Shown here: one piece after another, positions 1-5,894 of the stretch
Numbering within the stretch: position 1 is the stretch's first letter
How the letters are laid out: every line of letters begins with the position of its first letter
IMG/VR virus record: IMGVR_UViG_3300029319_000600
Coordinates: 1 to 21,513 of that record
Direction: 5' to 3' (one strand)
Source: a virus
DNA length: 21,513 nt
The notes under the pieces: model-generated
What the model saw: the letters and a program-made list of their open reading frames with translations, nothing else
Told to the model about the DNA's origin: nothing
The model's database searches: none
Position numbers and translations under genes: made by a program

Positions 1-293
1 ATCCTTGTTATGGGAACATGGATGGTACTCAAACAGGTGCTTTTATATTTGTATTCCCAGTACCTATGAGAGCAGCACCAACAGCTATTGAACAAAGTGG
101 AACACCTAGTCATTATTCAATTAGAGTTGTTAGTGATAGCAATGGTACGACTGGCCCAACAGCAACTGGTTTTACCTCTGAAAAAGCATTAGTTAATTTA
201 ATTTCAAGTGGTGCAGGAAAAACATCAGGTGCTGGTGCTTTTATGAGGTCGGAAAATGATGATGGCTTTATAGCATTTAGTGCAGATTTATAG
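1..293 (+). CDS. C-terminal part of a probable phage tail fibre or tail protein (5' end outside window)
   Basis: The reading frame (codons from position 3) is open from the window edge to TAG at 291-293, so the gene very likely starts upstream. An ATG at 18 has no convincing ribosome binding site and sits inside a continuous frame. The visible part is about 96 residues. It carries a PMRAAPT segment, then a Gly/Ser/Thr-rich strand-forming stretch, and ends with SENDDGFIAFSADL. This beta-rich layout with an 'MRAAPT' strand and a final 'AFxxFSA(D/E)L' strand resembles, from memory, the C-terminal ends of tail fibres or tail-associated receptor-binding proteins in marine phages. If so, it would lie at the tail tip and contact the host surface. 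The tail role is inferred; the partial state is seen directly. Confidence 0.6.
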   Translation, partial: PCYGNMDGTQTGAFIFVFPVPMRAAPTAIEQSGTPSHYSIRVVSDSNGTTGPTATGFTSEKALVNLISSGAGKTSGAGAFMRSENDDGFIAFSADL

Positions 294-296
294 GAG
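292..296 (+). promoter_or_regulatory. Ribosome binding site AGGAG that decides the start at 303
   Basis: AGGAG lies six bases before GTG at 303 but only three before TTG at 300. The spacing favours GTG 303 as the start of the next gene. Confidence 0.6.
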
Positions 297-302
297 AGAT
301 TG

Positions 303-506
303 GTGAAAACATATAAAGTAGATTATACATTGGAAAATGGAACACAAATGTATGGAAAAGTTGATGATGATGATAAGATAAGATTTCATGCTACTGATAA
401 AAATCCAGAGTTTCAAGATTGGTTAAGAGCAAATAAAGATGATCTACCAAGTGATATACAAGCTAAAGTAAATGATGGTTCTCTTAAAATAGAGGATGCC
501 GATTAG
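303..506 (+). CDS. Small acidic protein of unknown function, 67 aa
   Basis: I do not recognise this protein. It begins at GTG 303, chosen over TTG 300 because of the AGGAG spacing, and ends with TAG at 504-506. It is soluble-looking and acidic, with an aspartate run (VDDDDKIRF) near residue 20-28 and a C-terminal DGSLKIEDAD. There is no membrane segment or signal peptide. It lies seven bases after a probable tail gene and overlaps the next gene by one base (TAGTG), so it is probably co-translated with the following membrane protein. Candidate roles include a tail chaperone or small structural accessory, but nothing in the sequence shows this. Confidence 0.7.
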   Translation: MKTYKVDYTLENGTQMYGKVDDDDKIRFHATDKNPEFQDWLRANKDDLPSDIQAKVNDGSLKIEDAD

Positions 507-664
507 TGAAAGTATCAGACGTGAAGGCACAGATAGACACACATGAAGCTGTTTGTGCAGAAAGATGGAAAGAAACTATATTAAGAATAAAACGTATCGA
601 ACATATAATGATAGGTACTGCAGGAACAACAATTATCCTTTTAGTGGGGTTATTAGTAAGGTGA
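506..664 (+). CDS. Small single-span membrane protein, 52 aa, holin-like or XhlA-like
   Basis: This gene is short and starts with GTG at 506, overlapping the previous TAG by one base. AGAGGAT at 490-496 is a good ribosome binding site. The first 33 residues are polar and helical, with the segment HEAVCAERWKETILRIKRIE, and look like an amphipathic or coiled-coil helix. The last 18 residues (IMIGTAGTTIILLVGLLV, about 34-51) form one transmembrane helix ending in a single Arg. A helix followed by a C-terminal anchor is the layout of haemolysin XhlA-like and small phage holin-associated proteins. Its place ahead of the lysis block fits a holin partner or antiholin. The family link is by layout only. 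It ends with TGA at 662-664, six bases before the next ATG. Confidence 0.75.
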   Translation: MKVSDVKAQIDTHEAVCAERWKETILRIKRIEHIMIGTAGTTIILLVGLLVR

Positions 665-670
665 TTATAT

Positions 671-1423
671 ATGGATCCTGTAACAATATCATTAGCTATG
701 GGTGTAGCGTCAAAAGCATTTGATGCAATAAAAAAAGGATTTGCGGTCGGGCGTGATATAGAACAAATGTCTGGAGATATCGGACGATGGATGGGAGCTG
801 TATCCGATGTTGACAATGCTGAGAAACAAGCAAAAAATCCTCCGTTGTTTGGTAAACTTTTCAAAGCTGGGTCTATTGAGGAAGCAGCTCTCTCTGCTTA
901 TGCAGCCAAGAAGAAACTTGAGGAACAAAGATACGAACTCAAGATGTTTTTAAATATGACTTATGGGCCTCAAGCCTATAATGATCTTTTAGCAATGGAA
1001 GGTCAGATACGAAAACAGCGTCAAGAAACAATTTACAAACAACAGCAGCTCCGAAGACAAATAGGTGAAGCTATCACTTGGTTTATTGTAGTCGCTATAG
1101 TTGGTGGTTTTGCCGTGCTGGTAGCCAGTATTTGGGTTAAACAAGCAAAAGCATATGAGTACAAACCCAAAAACTATTCTAGGCAACAACAAGAATGGCG
1201 TAACCCAGATCCAAAAAAGTACACAACTTGTAGACTTAAGAAAAGAATTACGTCAAAATATACAGATAAAAGAGCTTGTATCTATGAGGGAGGAAATAGA
1301 ACTTTTACAATGTTGATCGAAACATGGTGTCCTAAAAAATATAAGTGTGTGTATGATCCGAATGGCACTGAACCAGACATAGATAAAGTTATGGAAAGTC
1401 TTAGAAGTATAGGTAGAAAATAA
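671..1423 (+). CDS. Single-span membrane protein with four-cysteine C-terminal domain, 250 aa
   Basis: AAGG at 658-661 supports ATG 671. Residues 1-60 are mixed. Residues 65-133 are strongly helical and charged (AYAAKKKLEEQ, then RKQRQETIYKQQQLRRQ) and probably coiled-coil. One transmembrane helix spans about 135-155 (ITWFIVVAIVGGFAVLVASIW). The remaining 95 residues contain exactly four cysteines, C187, C203, C220 and C226, and no other cysteine occurs in the protein. Arg/Lys before the span predict a cytoplasmic N-terminus and a periplasmic C-terminus, where two disulfides could form. The helical stretch resembles a conserved uncharacterised marine phage protein. The position in the lysis block allows a role in envelope disruption, but the function is unknown. 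The stop overlaps the next start (TAATG). Confidence 0.85.
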   Translation: MDPVTISLAMGVASKAFDAIKKGFAVGRDIEQMSGDIGRWMGAVSDVDNAEKQAKNPPLFGKLFKAGSIEEAALSAYAAKKKLEEQRYELKMFLNMTYGPQAYNDLLAMEGQIRKQRQETIYKQQQLRRQIGEAITWFIVVAIVGGFAVLVASIWVKQAKAYEYKPKNYSRQQQEWRNPDPKKYTTCRLKKRITSKYTDKRACIYEGGNRTFTMLIETWCPKKYKCVYDPNGTEPDIDKVMESLRSIGRK

Positions 1424-1737
1424 TGGCAGCAAAAAAATTACAAGTAAAAAGTAAATACAACGAATATGATTTAGATGGTGATGGCATAGTTTCTGACGAA
1501 GAACTTGCTAACATGAAAGAAATAAAAGAAACAGAAACCGCTCTTCGCAAGAATCTTGCACAACTACGTATGGCTAGATACACACTAATAGCTATGGGTG
1601 CGTTTACTTTAGCTATGTTTTTTGTTGATGTAGAACGTGTCAAAGCATTAGCTGACATAAGTAATTTGTTTTATTTGTCAGGAGCTGGTATAGTAGGAGC
1701 ATACATGGGAACAACTGCTTGGATGAATAAAAAATGA
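1423..1737 (+). CDS. EF-hand protein with two membrane spans, 104 aa
   Basis: The start ATG 1423 overlaps the previous stop. Residues 16-27 form a canonical EF-hand loop: D16, D18, D20, G21, I22, V23, S24 and E27 occupy positions 1, 3, 5, 6, 7, 8, 9 and 12, followed by a charged helix to about residue 50. Two hydrophobic segments follow at about 53-70 and 79-98, with a lysine-rich end. A single EF-hand ahead of two spans suggests a calcium-responsive membrane protein. If the termini are cytoplasmic the loop would face the cytoplasm. It sits four genes after the tail gene and two before the holin, so it may take part in lysis control or membrane remodelling. The motif is seen; the role is inferred. 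Confidence 0.85.
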   Translation: MAAKKLQVKSKYNEYDLDGDGIVSDEELANMKEIKETETALRKNLAQLRMARYTLIAMGAFTLAMFFVDVERVKALADISNLFYLSGAGIVGAYMGTTAWMNKK

Positions 1738-1934
1738 CAGCATTTATGTTAGCATGCTATCTTAACGGAGTTGCACAGGGTGCAATATATTTCAGGTCTG
1801 TTAATGATTGCACGTACTACACTAAGTTTTTGAGTGAACAAGAGTTTGATAGTGAGTTAGGTGAAAAACAAACATATAAATGTATATGCAAACTTGTACC
1901 ACAAGTTAATGAAAAGAAAGTGAGGGTGTATTAA
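1734..1934 (+). CDS. Small cysteine-containing protein, 66 aa, unknown function
   Basis: ATG 1734 overlaps the previous TGA (ATGA), and the stop overlaps the holin start (TAATG), so it is coupled on both sides. The N-terminus is mildly hydrophobic (MTAFMLACYLNGVAQGAIYF) without a basic n-region. Four cysteines occur at C8, C26, C50 and C52, the last two as CIC, with a basic tail. The pattern 'NDCxYY...YKCICKLV' recalls small conserved marine phage proteins found beside lysis genes. A metal site or disulfides are possible. It does not have a convincing lipobox, so I do not call it a spanin lipoprotein. M5 (ATG 1746) is an alternative start. Confidence 0.7.
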   Translation: MTAFMLACYLNGVAQGAIYFRSVNDCTYYTKFLSEQEFDSELGEKQTYKCICKLVPQVNEKKVRVY

Positions 1935-2329
1935 TGTTACAAGCACTTATAGGCCCAGTAACAGGTCTACTGGATAAATTCATACCTGATGCAGATCAGA
2001 AGGCAAAACTCGCCCACGAGATAGCCACTATGTCTGAAAAACATGCTCAAGAGGCTTTGCTCGCTCAGTTAGAAATAAACAAGGCAGAAGCGGCAAGTGG
2101 ATCAATATTTAAGGGCGGCTGGCGACCAGCCGTTGGATGGGTCTGTGCGATTGCTTTTGCCTACCATTTTATCGTAAAAGATCTAATTATATTTGGTGCA
2201 AGTTTTGCTGGTGCAGAACTACCAGAACTGCCCGATTTTGATATGGGTACACTTTTAACTGTTCTTGGCGGCATGCTCGGCATCGGAGGACTCAGGACAT
2301 ACGAAAAACAGAAAGGGTTAACTAAATGA
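1934..2329 (+). CDS. Holin of the three-transmembrane GTA type, 131 aa
   Basis: This looks like a member of the family called 'holin of 3TMs, for gene-transfer release' (Pfam GTA_holin_3TM). The N-terminal half is an amphipathic helix with charged residues (LDKFIPDADQKAKLAHEI, then AQLEINKAEAASGSIF). The diagnostic GGWRPAVGWVC is at about 61-71 and leads into a first span (about 66-81). Further hydrophobic segments lie at about 83-95 and 104-120, and the protein ends with GIGGLRTYEKQKG, typical of the family. Such proteins make the inner-membrane lesion that lets the endolysin reach the peptidoglycan. The lysozyme gene lies about 750 bases downstream in the same coupled operon. The start overlaps the previous stop; the stop overlaps the next start (ATGA). 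Confidence 0.85.
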   Translation: MLQALIGPVTGLLDKFIPDADQKAKLAHEIATMSEKHAQEALLAQLEINKAEAASGSIFKGGWRPAVGWVCAIAFAYHFIVKDLIIFGASFAGAELPELPDFDMGTLLTVLGGMLGIGGLRTYEKQKGLTK

Positions 2330-2445
2330 AGAGAAAAGTTAAAAAAGTTATGAAAGGGCTGCAGAAGGCCAGTAAGACACATGCAGCACAGGCTAAGATG
2401 TTAAAGAGCGTTTTGAAGAATGGTAAGAAAAAGAGGTCAAAATGA
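2326..2445 (+). CDS. Tiny lysine-rich protein, 39 aa
   Basis: ATG 2326 overlaps the holin stop and TGA 2443-2445 overlaps the next ATG. Sixteen of 39 residues are Lys or Arg and none are acidic. It starts MKRKVKKVMKGLQKASKTHA and ends with KNGKKKRSK. The central part can form a positively charged helix. From memory, short proteins with a 'MKGLxKASKxHAxQAK' core recur next to lysis and structural genes of marine phages, which supports a real gene despite its size. Possible roles are nucleic acid binding (DNA charge neutralisation in the head) or membrane activity at lysis. Neither is shown. Confidence 0.7.
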   Translation: MKRKVKKVMKGLQKASKTHAAQAKMLKSVLKNGKKKRSK

Positions 2446-2588
2446 GTTTATACAGAAACATACAAGCAAAAAGAAAAAGAATAAAAGCTGGTAGCGGAGA
2501 GAAGATGCGTAAACCAGGCACAAAGGGTGCACCCACAAAGAGAAACTTTGCAAGAGCAAAACAAACAGTAAAGAAAAAGAAGGTATAA
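2442..2588 (+). CDS. Tiny basic protein, 48 aa, beginning MSLYRNIQAKRKR
   Basis: ATG 2442 overlaps the previous TGA (ATGA) and TAA 2586-2588 overlaps the next ATG. Eighteen of 48 residues are Lys or Arg and one is acidic (E20). Glycine and proline in the middle (KPGTKGAPTKR) argue against one continuous helix and for a flexible nucleic-acid-binding tail. An 'MSLYRNI.AKRK' start is, from memory, shared with many tiny marine phage proteins. The function is unknown; it belongs to the four-gene cationic cluster. Confidence 0.7.
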   Translation: MSLYRNIQAKRKRIKAGSGEKMRKPGTKGAPTKRNFARAKQTVKKKKV

Positions 2589-2725
2589 TGGTAGCAAAAG
2601 TAGCCACTATAAAGAAAAAATTAAAATCAGGTAAAAAACTAGGTTTTAGTGAGAGAGCTAGAGCTGTCAATAAAGGATTAATACCAAGCAAGGCAAAGAA
2701 AAATGGCAAAAAAAAGAGATCCTAA
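2588..2725 (+). CDS. Tiny basic protein, 45 aa
   Basis: ATG 2588 overlaps the previous TAA (TAATG). The frame ends at TAA 2723-2725, 23 bases inside the next gene. Seventeen of 45 residues are Lys or Arg and one is acidic (E22). The middle, GFSERARAVNKGLIPSKAKK, resembles a short helix flanked by lysine tails. I do not recognise a family. It could serve the same purpose as the other tiny cationic proteins around it. Support comes from exact coupling to the upstream gene and matching composition. Confidence 0.6.
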   Translation: MVAKVATIKKKLKSGKKLGFSERARAVNKGLIPSKAKKNGKKKRS

Positions 2726-2990
2726 AGTAGGGACAGGTAAAAAACCAAAGGGTTCTGGGAGACGATTATACACAGATGAAAATCCAAAAGACACCGTTGG
2801 TATCAAATTCGCCACAGAAGCAGACGCAAGAGCTACGGTTGCAAAAGTTAAGAGAGTCAGTAAACCTTTTGCGAGAAAGATACAGATACTTACAGTCGGT
2901 GAACAGAGAGCAAAAGTGATGGGTAAGAATAAAGTGGCTAGTATATTTAAAAGAGGTAAAGAAGCCATAAGAAAGGCTAGAAAAAAATGA
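2703..2990 (+). CDS. Conserved basic phage protein, 95 aa
   Basis: AAGG at 2690-2693, inside the preceding gene, fits ATG 2703. Thirty of 95 residues are Lys or Arg against eight acidic. The protein has a flexible N-terminus (KVGTGKKPKGSGRRLYTDEN) and then a mixed alpha/beta-looking core at about 30-75 (VGIKFATEADARATVAKVKR, then KPFARKIQILTVGEQRAKVM), and ends in a lysine/arginine helix. Unlike its smaller neighbours it has a folded-looking core. The sequence strongly recalls a protein conserved in many uncultured marine phages, annotated only as hypothetical. A DNA- or RNA-binding role is plausible from charge. The stop overlaps the next ATG. Confidence 0.8.
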   Translation: MAKKRDPKVGTGKKPKGSGRRLYTDENPKDTVGIKFATEADARATVAKVKRVSKPFARKIQILTVGEQRAKVMGKNKVASIFKRGKEAIRKARKK

Positions 2991-3100
2991 TGTGGACTTG
3001 GTTGCGATTAGCTAAACTTTTTAATAAGATCGGTAATTATTTTTACTATAAACACGTACAATCTTTAAGACAAAAGCAGGTAAAAGATGGACTTAGATAA
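2987..3100 (+). CDS. Very short aromatic and basic peptide, 37 aa
   Basis: ATG ATG at 2987 and 2990 overlaps the previous TGA, and TAA 3098-3100 lies 14 bases inside the lysozyme gene. The peptide (MMWTWLRLAKLFNKIGNYFY, then YKHVQSLRQKQ) has two Trp, four Tyr or Phe residues close together, and a basic C-terminal half. This gives an amphipathic, membrane-interface-type helix. Placed directly before the endolysin, it could help lysis or simply couple translation into the lysozyme gene. The reading frame fills a gap that would otherwise be the only non-coding stretch of nearly 100 bases here. The function is unknown. Confidence 0.55.
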   Translation: MMWTWLRLAKLFNKIGNYFYYKHVQSLRQKQVKDGLR

Positions 3101-3530
3101 ATTAAAAGAAGAAATTAAAAATGATGAGGGTGTCATTTATGAAGTGTATTTAGATCACCTCGGCTACAAAACTTGTGGTGTGGGTCACTTGTGTAGAGCT
3201 ACAGACCCAGAAAACAAATTAGAGGTAGGTGATCCAGTATCTGTAGAAAGAGTTGATATATTATTTGCAGAAGATTTAGAAACAACAATAGATGAATGTA
3301 AACTTCTCTATAATAACTTTGATGATTTACCAGAAGAAGTACAAAGAATTATAGCTAACATGTTGTTTAATATGGGTAGACCTCGTTTATCTCGTTTTCA
3401 CAAAATGAAAAAAGCTATAGATAATGGAGATTGGATAGAGGCATCTGTCCAAATGAAAGATTCGCTTTGGGCAAGACAAGTGCCAAATAGAGCAGATAGA
3501 TTAGTAAAAAGAATGGAGGCTGTTACATAA
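3087..3530 (+). CDS. Endolysin, T4-type lysozyme (glycoside hydrolase family 24), 147 aa
   Basis: This enzyme should hydrolyse the beta-1,4 bond between MurNAc and GlcNAc in host peptidoglycan at the end of infection. The catalytic triad is visible as E14 (NDEG), D23 (YLDHLG) and T29 (KTCGVGH). The E-9-D-6-T spacing equals that of T4 lysozyme (E11, D20, T26), and GVGH follows directly as in the family. Length is near the usual 145-165. There is no signal peptide or N-terminal span, so release should depend on a holin, as supplied by the gene at 1934-2329. A CAGGT-type ribosome binding site near 3077 supports ATG 3087. The gene overlaps the upstream small frame by 14 bases and the downstream gene by one (TAATG). 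Confidence 0.92.
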   Translation: MDLDKLKEEIKNDEGVIYEVYLDHLGYKTCGVGHLCRATDPENKLEVGDPVSVERVDILFAEDLETTIDECKLLYNNFDDLPEEVQRIIANMLFNMGRPRLSRFHKMKKAIDNGDWIEASVQMKDSLWARQVPNRADRLVKRMEAVT

Positions 3531-5374
3531 TGCCTTTACAAAAAGTATTATTAAAAGGTGGTATAAACAGAGAGGGCACTAGATATACTAACGAAGGTGG
3601 TTGGTATGATGGTGATAAAATACGTTTTAGACAGGGTACACCTGAAAAAATAGGTGGTTGGGAACGAATAGGTGAAAACACGTTTCTGGGTACATGTAGA
3701 GCTTTACATAACTGGGTAAGTCTAGGGGGTCAAAACTTTGTAGGTGTAGGCACTAATTTAAAATATTACATAGAGTTAGGTGGTAATTTTAATGATGTTA
3801 CACCTTTACGTGCAACTCAATCATTAACTAATCCATTTACCACTACATCTGGATCAACAACCGTATTAGTCACAGATACAAATGGTGGGTTTGTTGACGA
3901 AGATTTTGTAACATTTAGTGGTAGTAGTGCAGTTGGTGGTTTAACCATAACTGGCGAATTTCAAATAGATATAGTATCTGCCACAACTTATAATATAACA
4001 GTGTCTTCTGCTGCTTCATCTTCTGCTACAGGAGGTGGATCTGTGTCAGCGGCATACCAAGTAAATGTTGGTTCTGCTTTTGCCATACCTCTTACAGGTT
4101 GGGGTGCTGGTGCTTGGGGTGCTGGTGCTTGGGGTGTTGGTGAGTCTTCTGTAAACGAAGTACGTATATGGAGTCATTCTAACTTTGGTGAAGATTTAAT
4201 ATTCGGGCCAAATGGAGGTAGTATATATTTTTGGGATGCTACAAATGGCGTTACTACCAGAGCTGTGGAGTTATCTAGTTTGTCTGGTGCATCAGGTGTA
4301 CCTTCACTACAAAACATAATATTAGTATCAGATATAAGTCGTTTTGTGTTTTGCATGGGTACAAATCCCATAGGAAGTGGTATTCTTGACCCTACTCTTA
4401 TTAGGTGGTCTGACCAAGAAGATGCAACGAATTGGACTCCATCTGCTACAAATCAAGCAGGTAGTTTAAGATTATCCCGTGGTACTAAAATAGTTGCAGC
4501 ATCTCAGGCTAGACAAGAGGTGCTTGTGTGGACAGATTCTTCTCTATACTCTTTACAGTACGTTGGTGCACCTGCCGTGTGGACAGCTACATTAGTTGGT
4601 GAAAACATATCTATATCTTCTCAGTTATCCGTGTCTTACGCAAACGGTATAGCTTACTGGATGGGTGTTGATAAATTTTATTTATATGATGGTAGAGTGC
4701 AACCATTAAAATGTGACGTAAGAAAGTATGTATTTAACGATTTTAATATATTACAATACGATCAAGTGCACTCTGGCACTAATGAGTCTTTTCACGAAAT
4801 ATGGTGGTATTATTGTACTAGCAACTCTAATGATATAGATAGATATGTTATCTATAATTATATGGAAAAAACTTGGTATTATGGTTCATTGGGTAGAACA
4901 GCGTGGTTAGATTCTGGATTAAGAAAAAATCCTTTAGCAGCAACATATAATAACGTGTTAGTAAATCATGAGTTAGGTGTGGATGACAAAGAAACAGCCA
5001 CAACAGCAGCCATAGCCGCACATATAGTATCTGCAGAATTTGATTTGAATGACGGACATCAATTCTCATTTGTTAATAAAATAATACCCGATATAACTTT
5101 TGATGGTTCTACTGCAGATAGTCCTGTAGTCACTATGACTTTAAACCCATTAACAAGTTCTGGTTCTGGATATAAAACAGTTACATCAGAGGGTGGATCA
5201 AATAATGCAACAATAACAAGGACATCTGCTGCAGACATAGAAAAATATACAGAACAATTACATGTTAGAATACGTGCTAGACAAATGTCTATGCGTATAG
5301 AATCAAGTGCAGAGGGAGTCACATGGCAATTAGGTTCGCCTAGACTAGATATGCGACCAGACGGGAGGCGATAA
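3530..5374 (+). CDS. Large tail or connector protein, 614 aa, conserved in marine phages
   Basis: The protein is beta-rich throughout, with many Trp and Gly. Near the N-terminus is a conserved block at about 21-44 (NEGGWYDGDKIRFR, then GTPEKIGGW). Around 100-180 is a Ser/Thr/Gly-rich domain, then a GW repeat at 191-201, then blade-like blocks such as RWSDQEDATNW (292-302) and DKFYLYDGRVQPL (about 381-393). The spacing of these blocks suggests a beta-propeller. Proteins with the 'RFRxGxPEKIGGW' start occur in podovirus-type phages as tail, head-completion or DNA-stabilisation components, related in idea to P22 gp10. I infer a tail hub or connector role and cannot choose between them. The start overlaps the lysozyme stop (TAATG) and the stop overlaps the next start. 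Confidence 0.8.
   Translation: MPLQKVLLKGGINREGTRYTNEGGWYDGDKIRFRQGTPEKIGGWERIGENTFLGTCRALHNWVSLGGQNFVGVGTNLKYYIELGGNFNDVTPLRATQSLTNPFTTTSGSTTVLVTDTNGGFVDEDFVTFSGSSAVGGLTITGEFQIDIVSATTYNITVSSAASSSATGGGSVSAAYQVNVGSAFAIPLTGWGAGAWGAGAWGVGESSVNEVRIWSHSNFGEDLIFGPNGGSIYFWDATNGVTTRAVELSSLSGASGVPSLQNIILVSDISRFVFCMGTNPIGSGILDPTLIRWSDQEDATNWTPSATNQAGSLRLSRGTKIVAASQARQEVLVWTDSSLYSLQYVGAPAVWTATLVGENISISSQLSVSYANGIAYWMGVDKFYLYDGRVQPLKCDVRKYVFNDFNILQYDQVHSGTNESFHEIWWYYCTSNSNDIDRYVIYNYMEKTWYYGSLGRTAWLDSGLRKNPLAATYNNVLVNHELGVDDKETATTAAIAAHIVSAEFDLNDGHQFSFVNKIIPDITFDGSTADSPVVTMTLNPLTSSGSGYKTVTSEGGSNNATITRTSAADIEKYTEQLHVRIRARQMSMRIESSAEGVTWQLGSPRLDMRPDGRR
4100..4142 (+). repeat. 15-bp tandem repeat encoding W-GAGA units
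   Basis: The unit ggggtgctggtgctt occurs twice exactly (4101-4115 and 4116-4130), followed by a third, diverged partial copy from 4131. It encodes Trp every five residues (W191, W196, W201) within GWGAGAWGAGAWGVGE in the 614-residue protein. The identity at DNA level points to a recent duplication or to slippage. Confidence 0.85.
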
Positions 5375-5565
5375 TGGTAGATACTACAAGATATGGCATA
5401 GGGTTTAAAACACCTGCATTGCCTTATCCACCAGATGATTATCAACAACAAGCGTTTATACAGTTAAATAACGTATTACGTTTATATTTTTTACAAGTAG
5501 ACACAGCTTTGAGAAATGCTAGTACATCTGACAGAGCTGAAGCTACATCTTGGTTTTTAGGCTAA
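5374..5565 (+). CDS. Small structural-type protein, 63 aa, unknown function
   Basis: ATG 5374 overlaps the previous TAA. The sequence has a Pro-rich start (KTPALPYPPDDY) followed by a helix (QQAFIQLNNVLRLYFLQVDTALRNA). There is no signal or membrane span. Short proteins of this shape, with an 'LNNVLRLYF.Q.D' helix, are common in marine phages directly after a large tail protein, suggesting a minor virion part or tail assembly factor. This is from memory of context rather than known function. The stop overlaps the next ATG (TAATG). Confidence 0.75.
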   Translation: MVDTTRYGIGFKTPALPYPPDDYQQQAFIQLNNVLRLYFLQVDTALRNASTSDRAEATSWFLG

Positions 5566-5894
5566 TGCCCAATAAATATGTAAATGCAAAAAAAGATCTG
5601 TCTAGCACTAGTGTAACTACGCTATACACTGCACCTGCACTAACTACAGGTATTGTTAAGTCTATATTAGTATCAGAAGACTCAGGAAATGCAGACACTA
5701 TAACCCTAACAATAACAGACGCAGAATCGTCTCCTGCTACTTTTAGTTTATTTAAAACAAAATCTATTAGTGCAAATGCTACAGTAGAGTTATTAACAGC
5801 TCCTTTAGTTGTAGAAACTGGAGAAATACTAAAAGTTACGGCTGCTACAGCTAACAGATTGCACGTGGTTGCTAGTATACTGGAGGTTAGTTGA
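5565..5894 (+). CDS. Beta-rich small virion-type protein, 109 aa
   Basis: ATG 5565 overlaps the upstream stop and is preferred to a TTG at 5550 inside the upstream gene. The protein alternates short strands with Ser/Thr-rich turns (TTLYTAPALTTGIVKSILVS, then TITLTITDA, then EILKVTAATANRLHVVASIL) and looks like a beta-sandwich. It has no cysteine, signal or span. Similar 'TTLYTxPA...IVKSILVSEDSGNADT' proteins are, from memory, widespread in marine phages. A decoration or tail-surface protein is a reasonable guess. The stop overlaps the next ATG (TGATG). Confidence 0.8.
   Translation: MPNKYVNAKKDLSSTSVTTLYTAPALTTGIVKSILVSEDSGNADTITLTITDAESSPATFSLFKTKSISANATVELLTAPLVVETGEILKVTAATANRLHVVASILEVS
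5882..5886 (+). promoter_or_regulatory. Ribosome binding site GGAGG for the start at 5894
   Basis: GGAGG is seven bases before ATG 5894 and only four before TTG 5891, so ATG 5894 is the better start. Confidence 0.65.

Noticed and set aside
345-390. DDDDK sequence in the 67-aa protein as a protease recognition site
   Set aside because: A chance acidic run in an acidic protein; no biological partner protease is expected.
1734-1770. Lipoprotein signal (MLAC) in the 66-aa protein, which would make it a spanin-like lipoprotein
   Set aside because: The hydrophobic part before the cysteine is only seven residues with no basic start, too short for a signal peptide.
2708-2720. A AAA AAG run in the 45-aa gene as a -1 ribosomal frameshift site into the 95-aa gene
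   Set aside because: The heptamer is in the right phase, but a -1 slip leads to the third frame, which meets TAG within five codons. The 95-aa gene lies in the +1 frame and has its own start and ribosome binding site.
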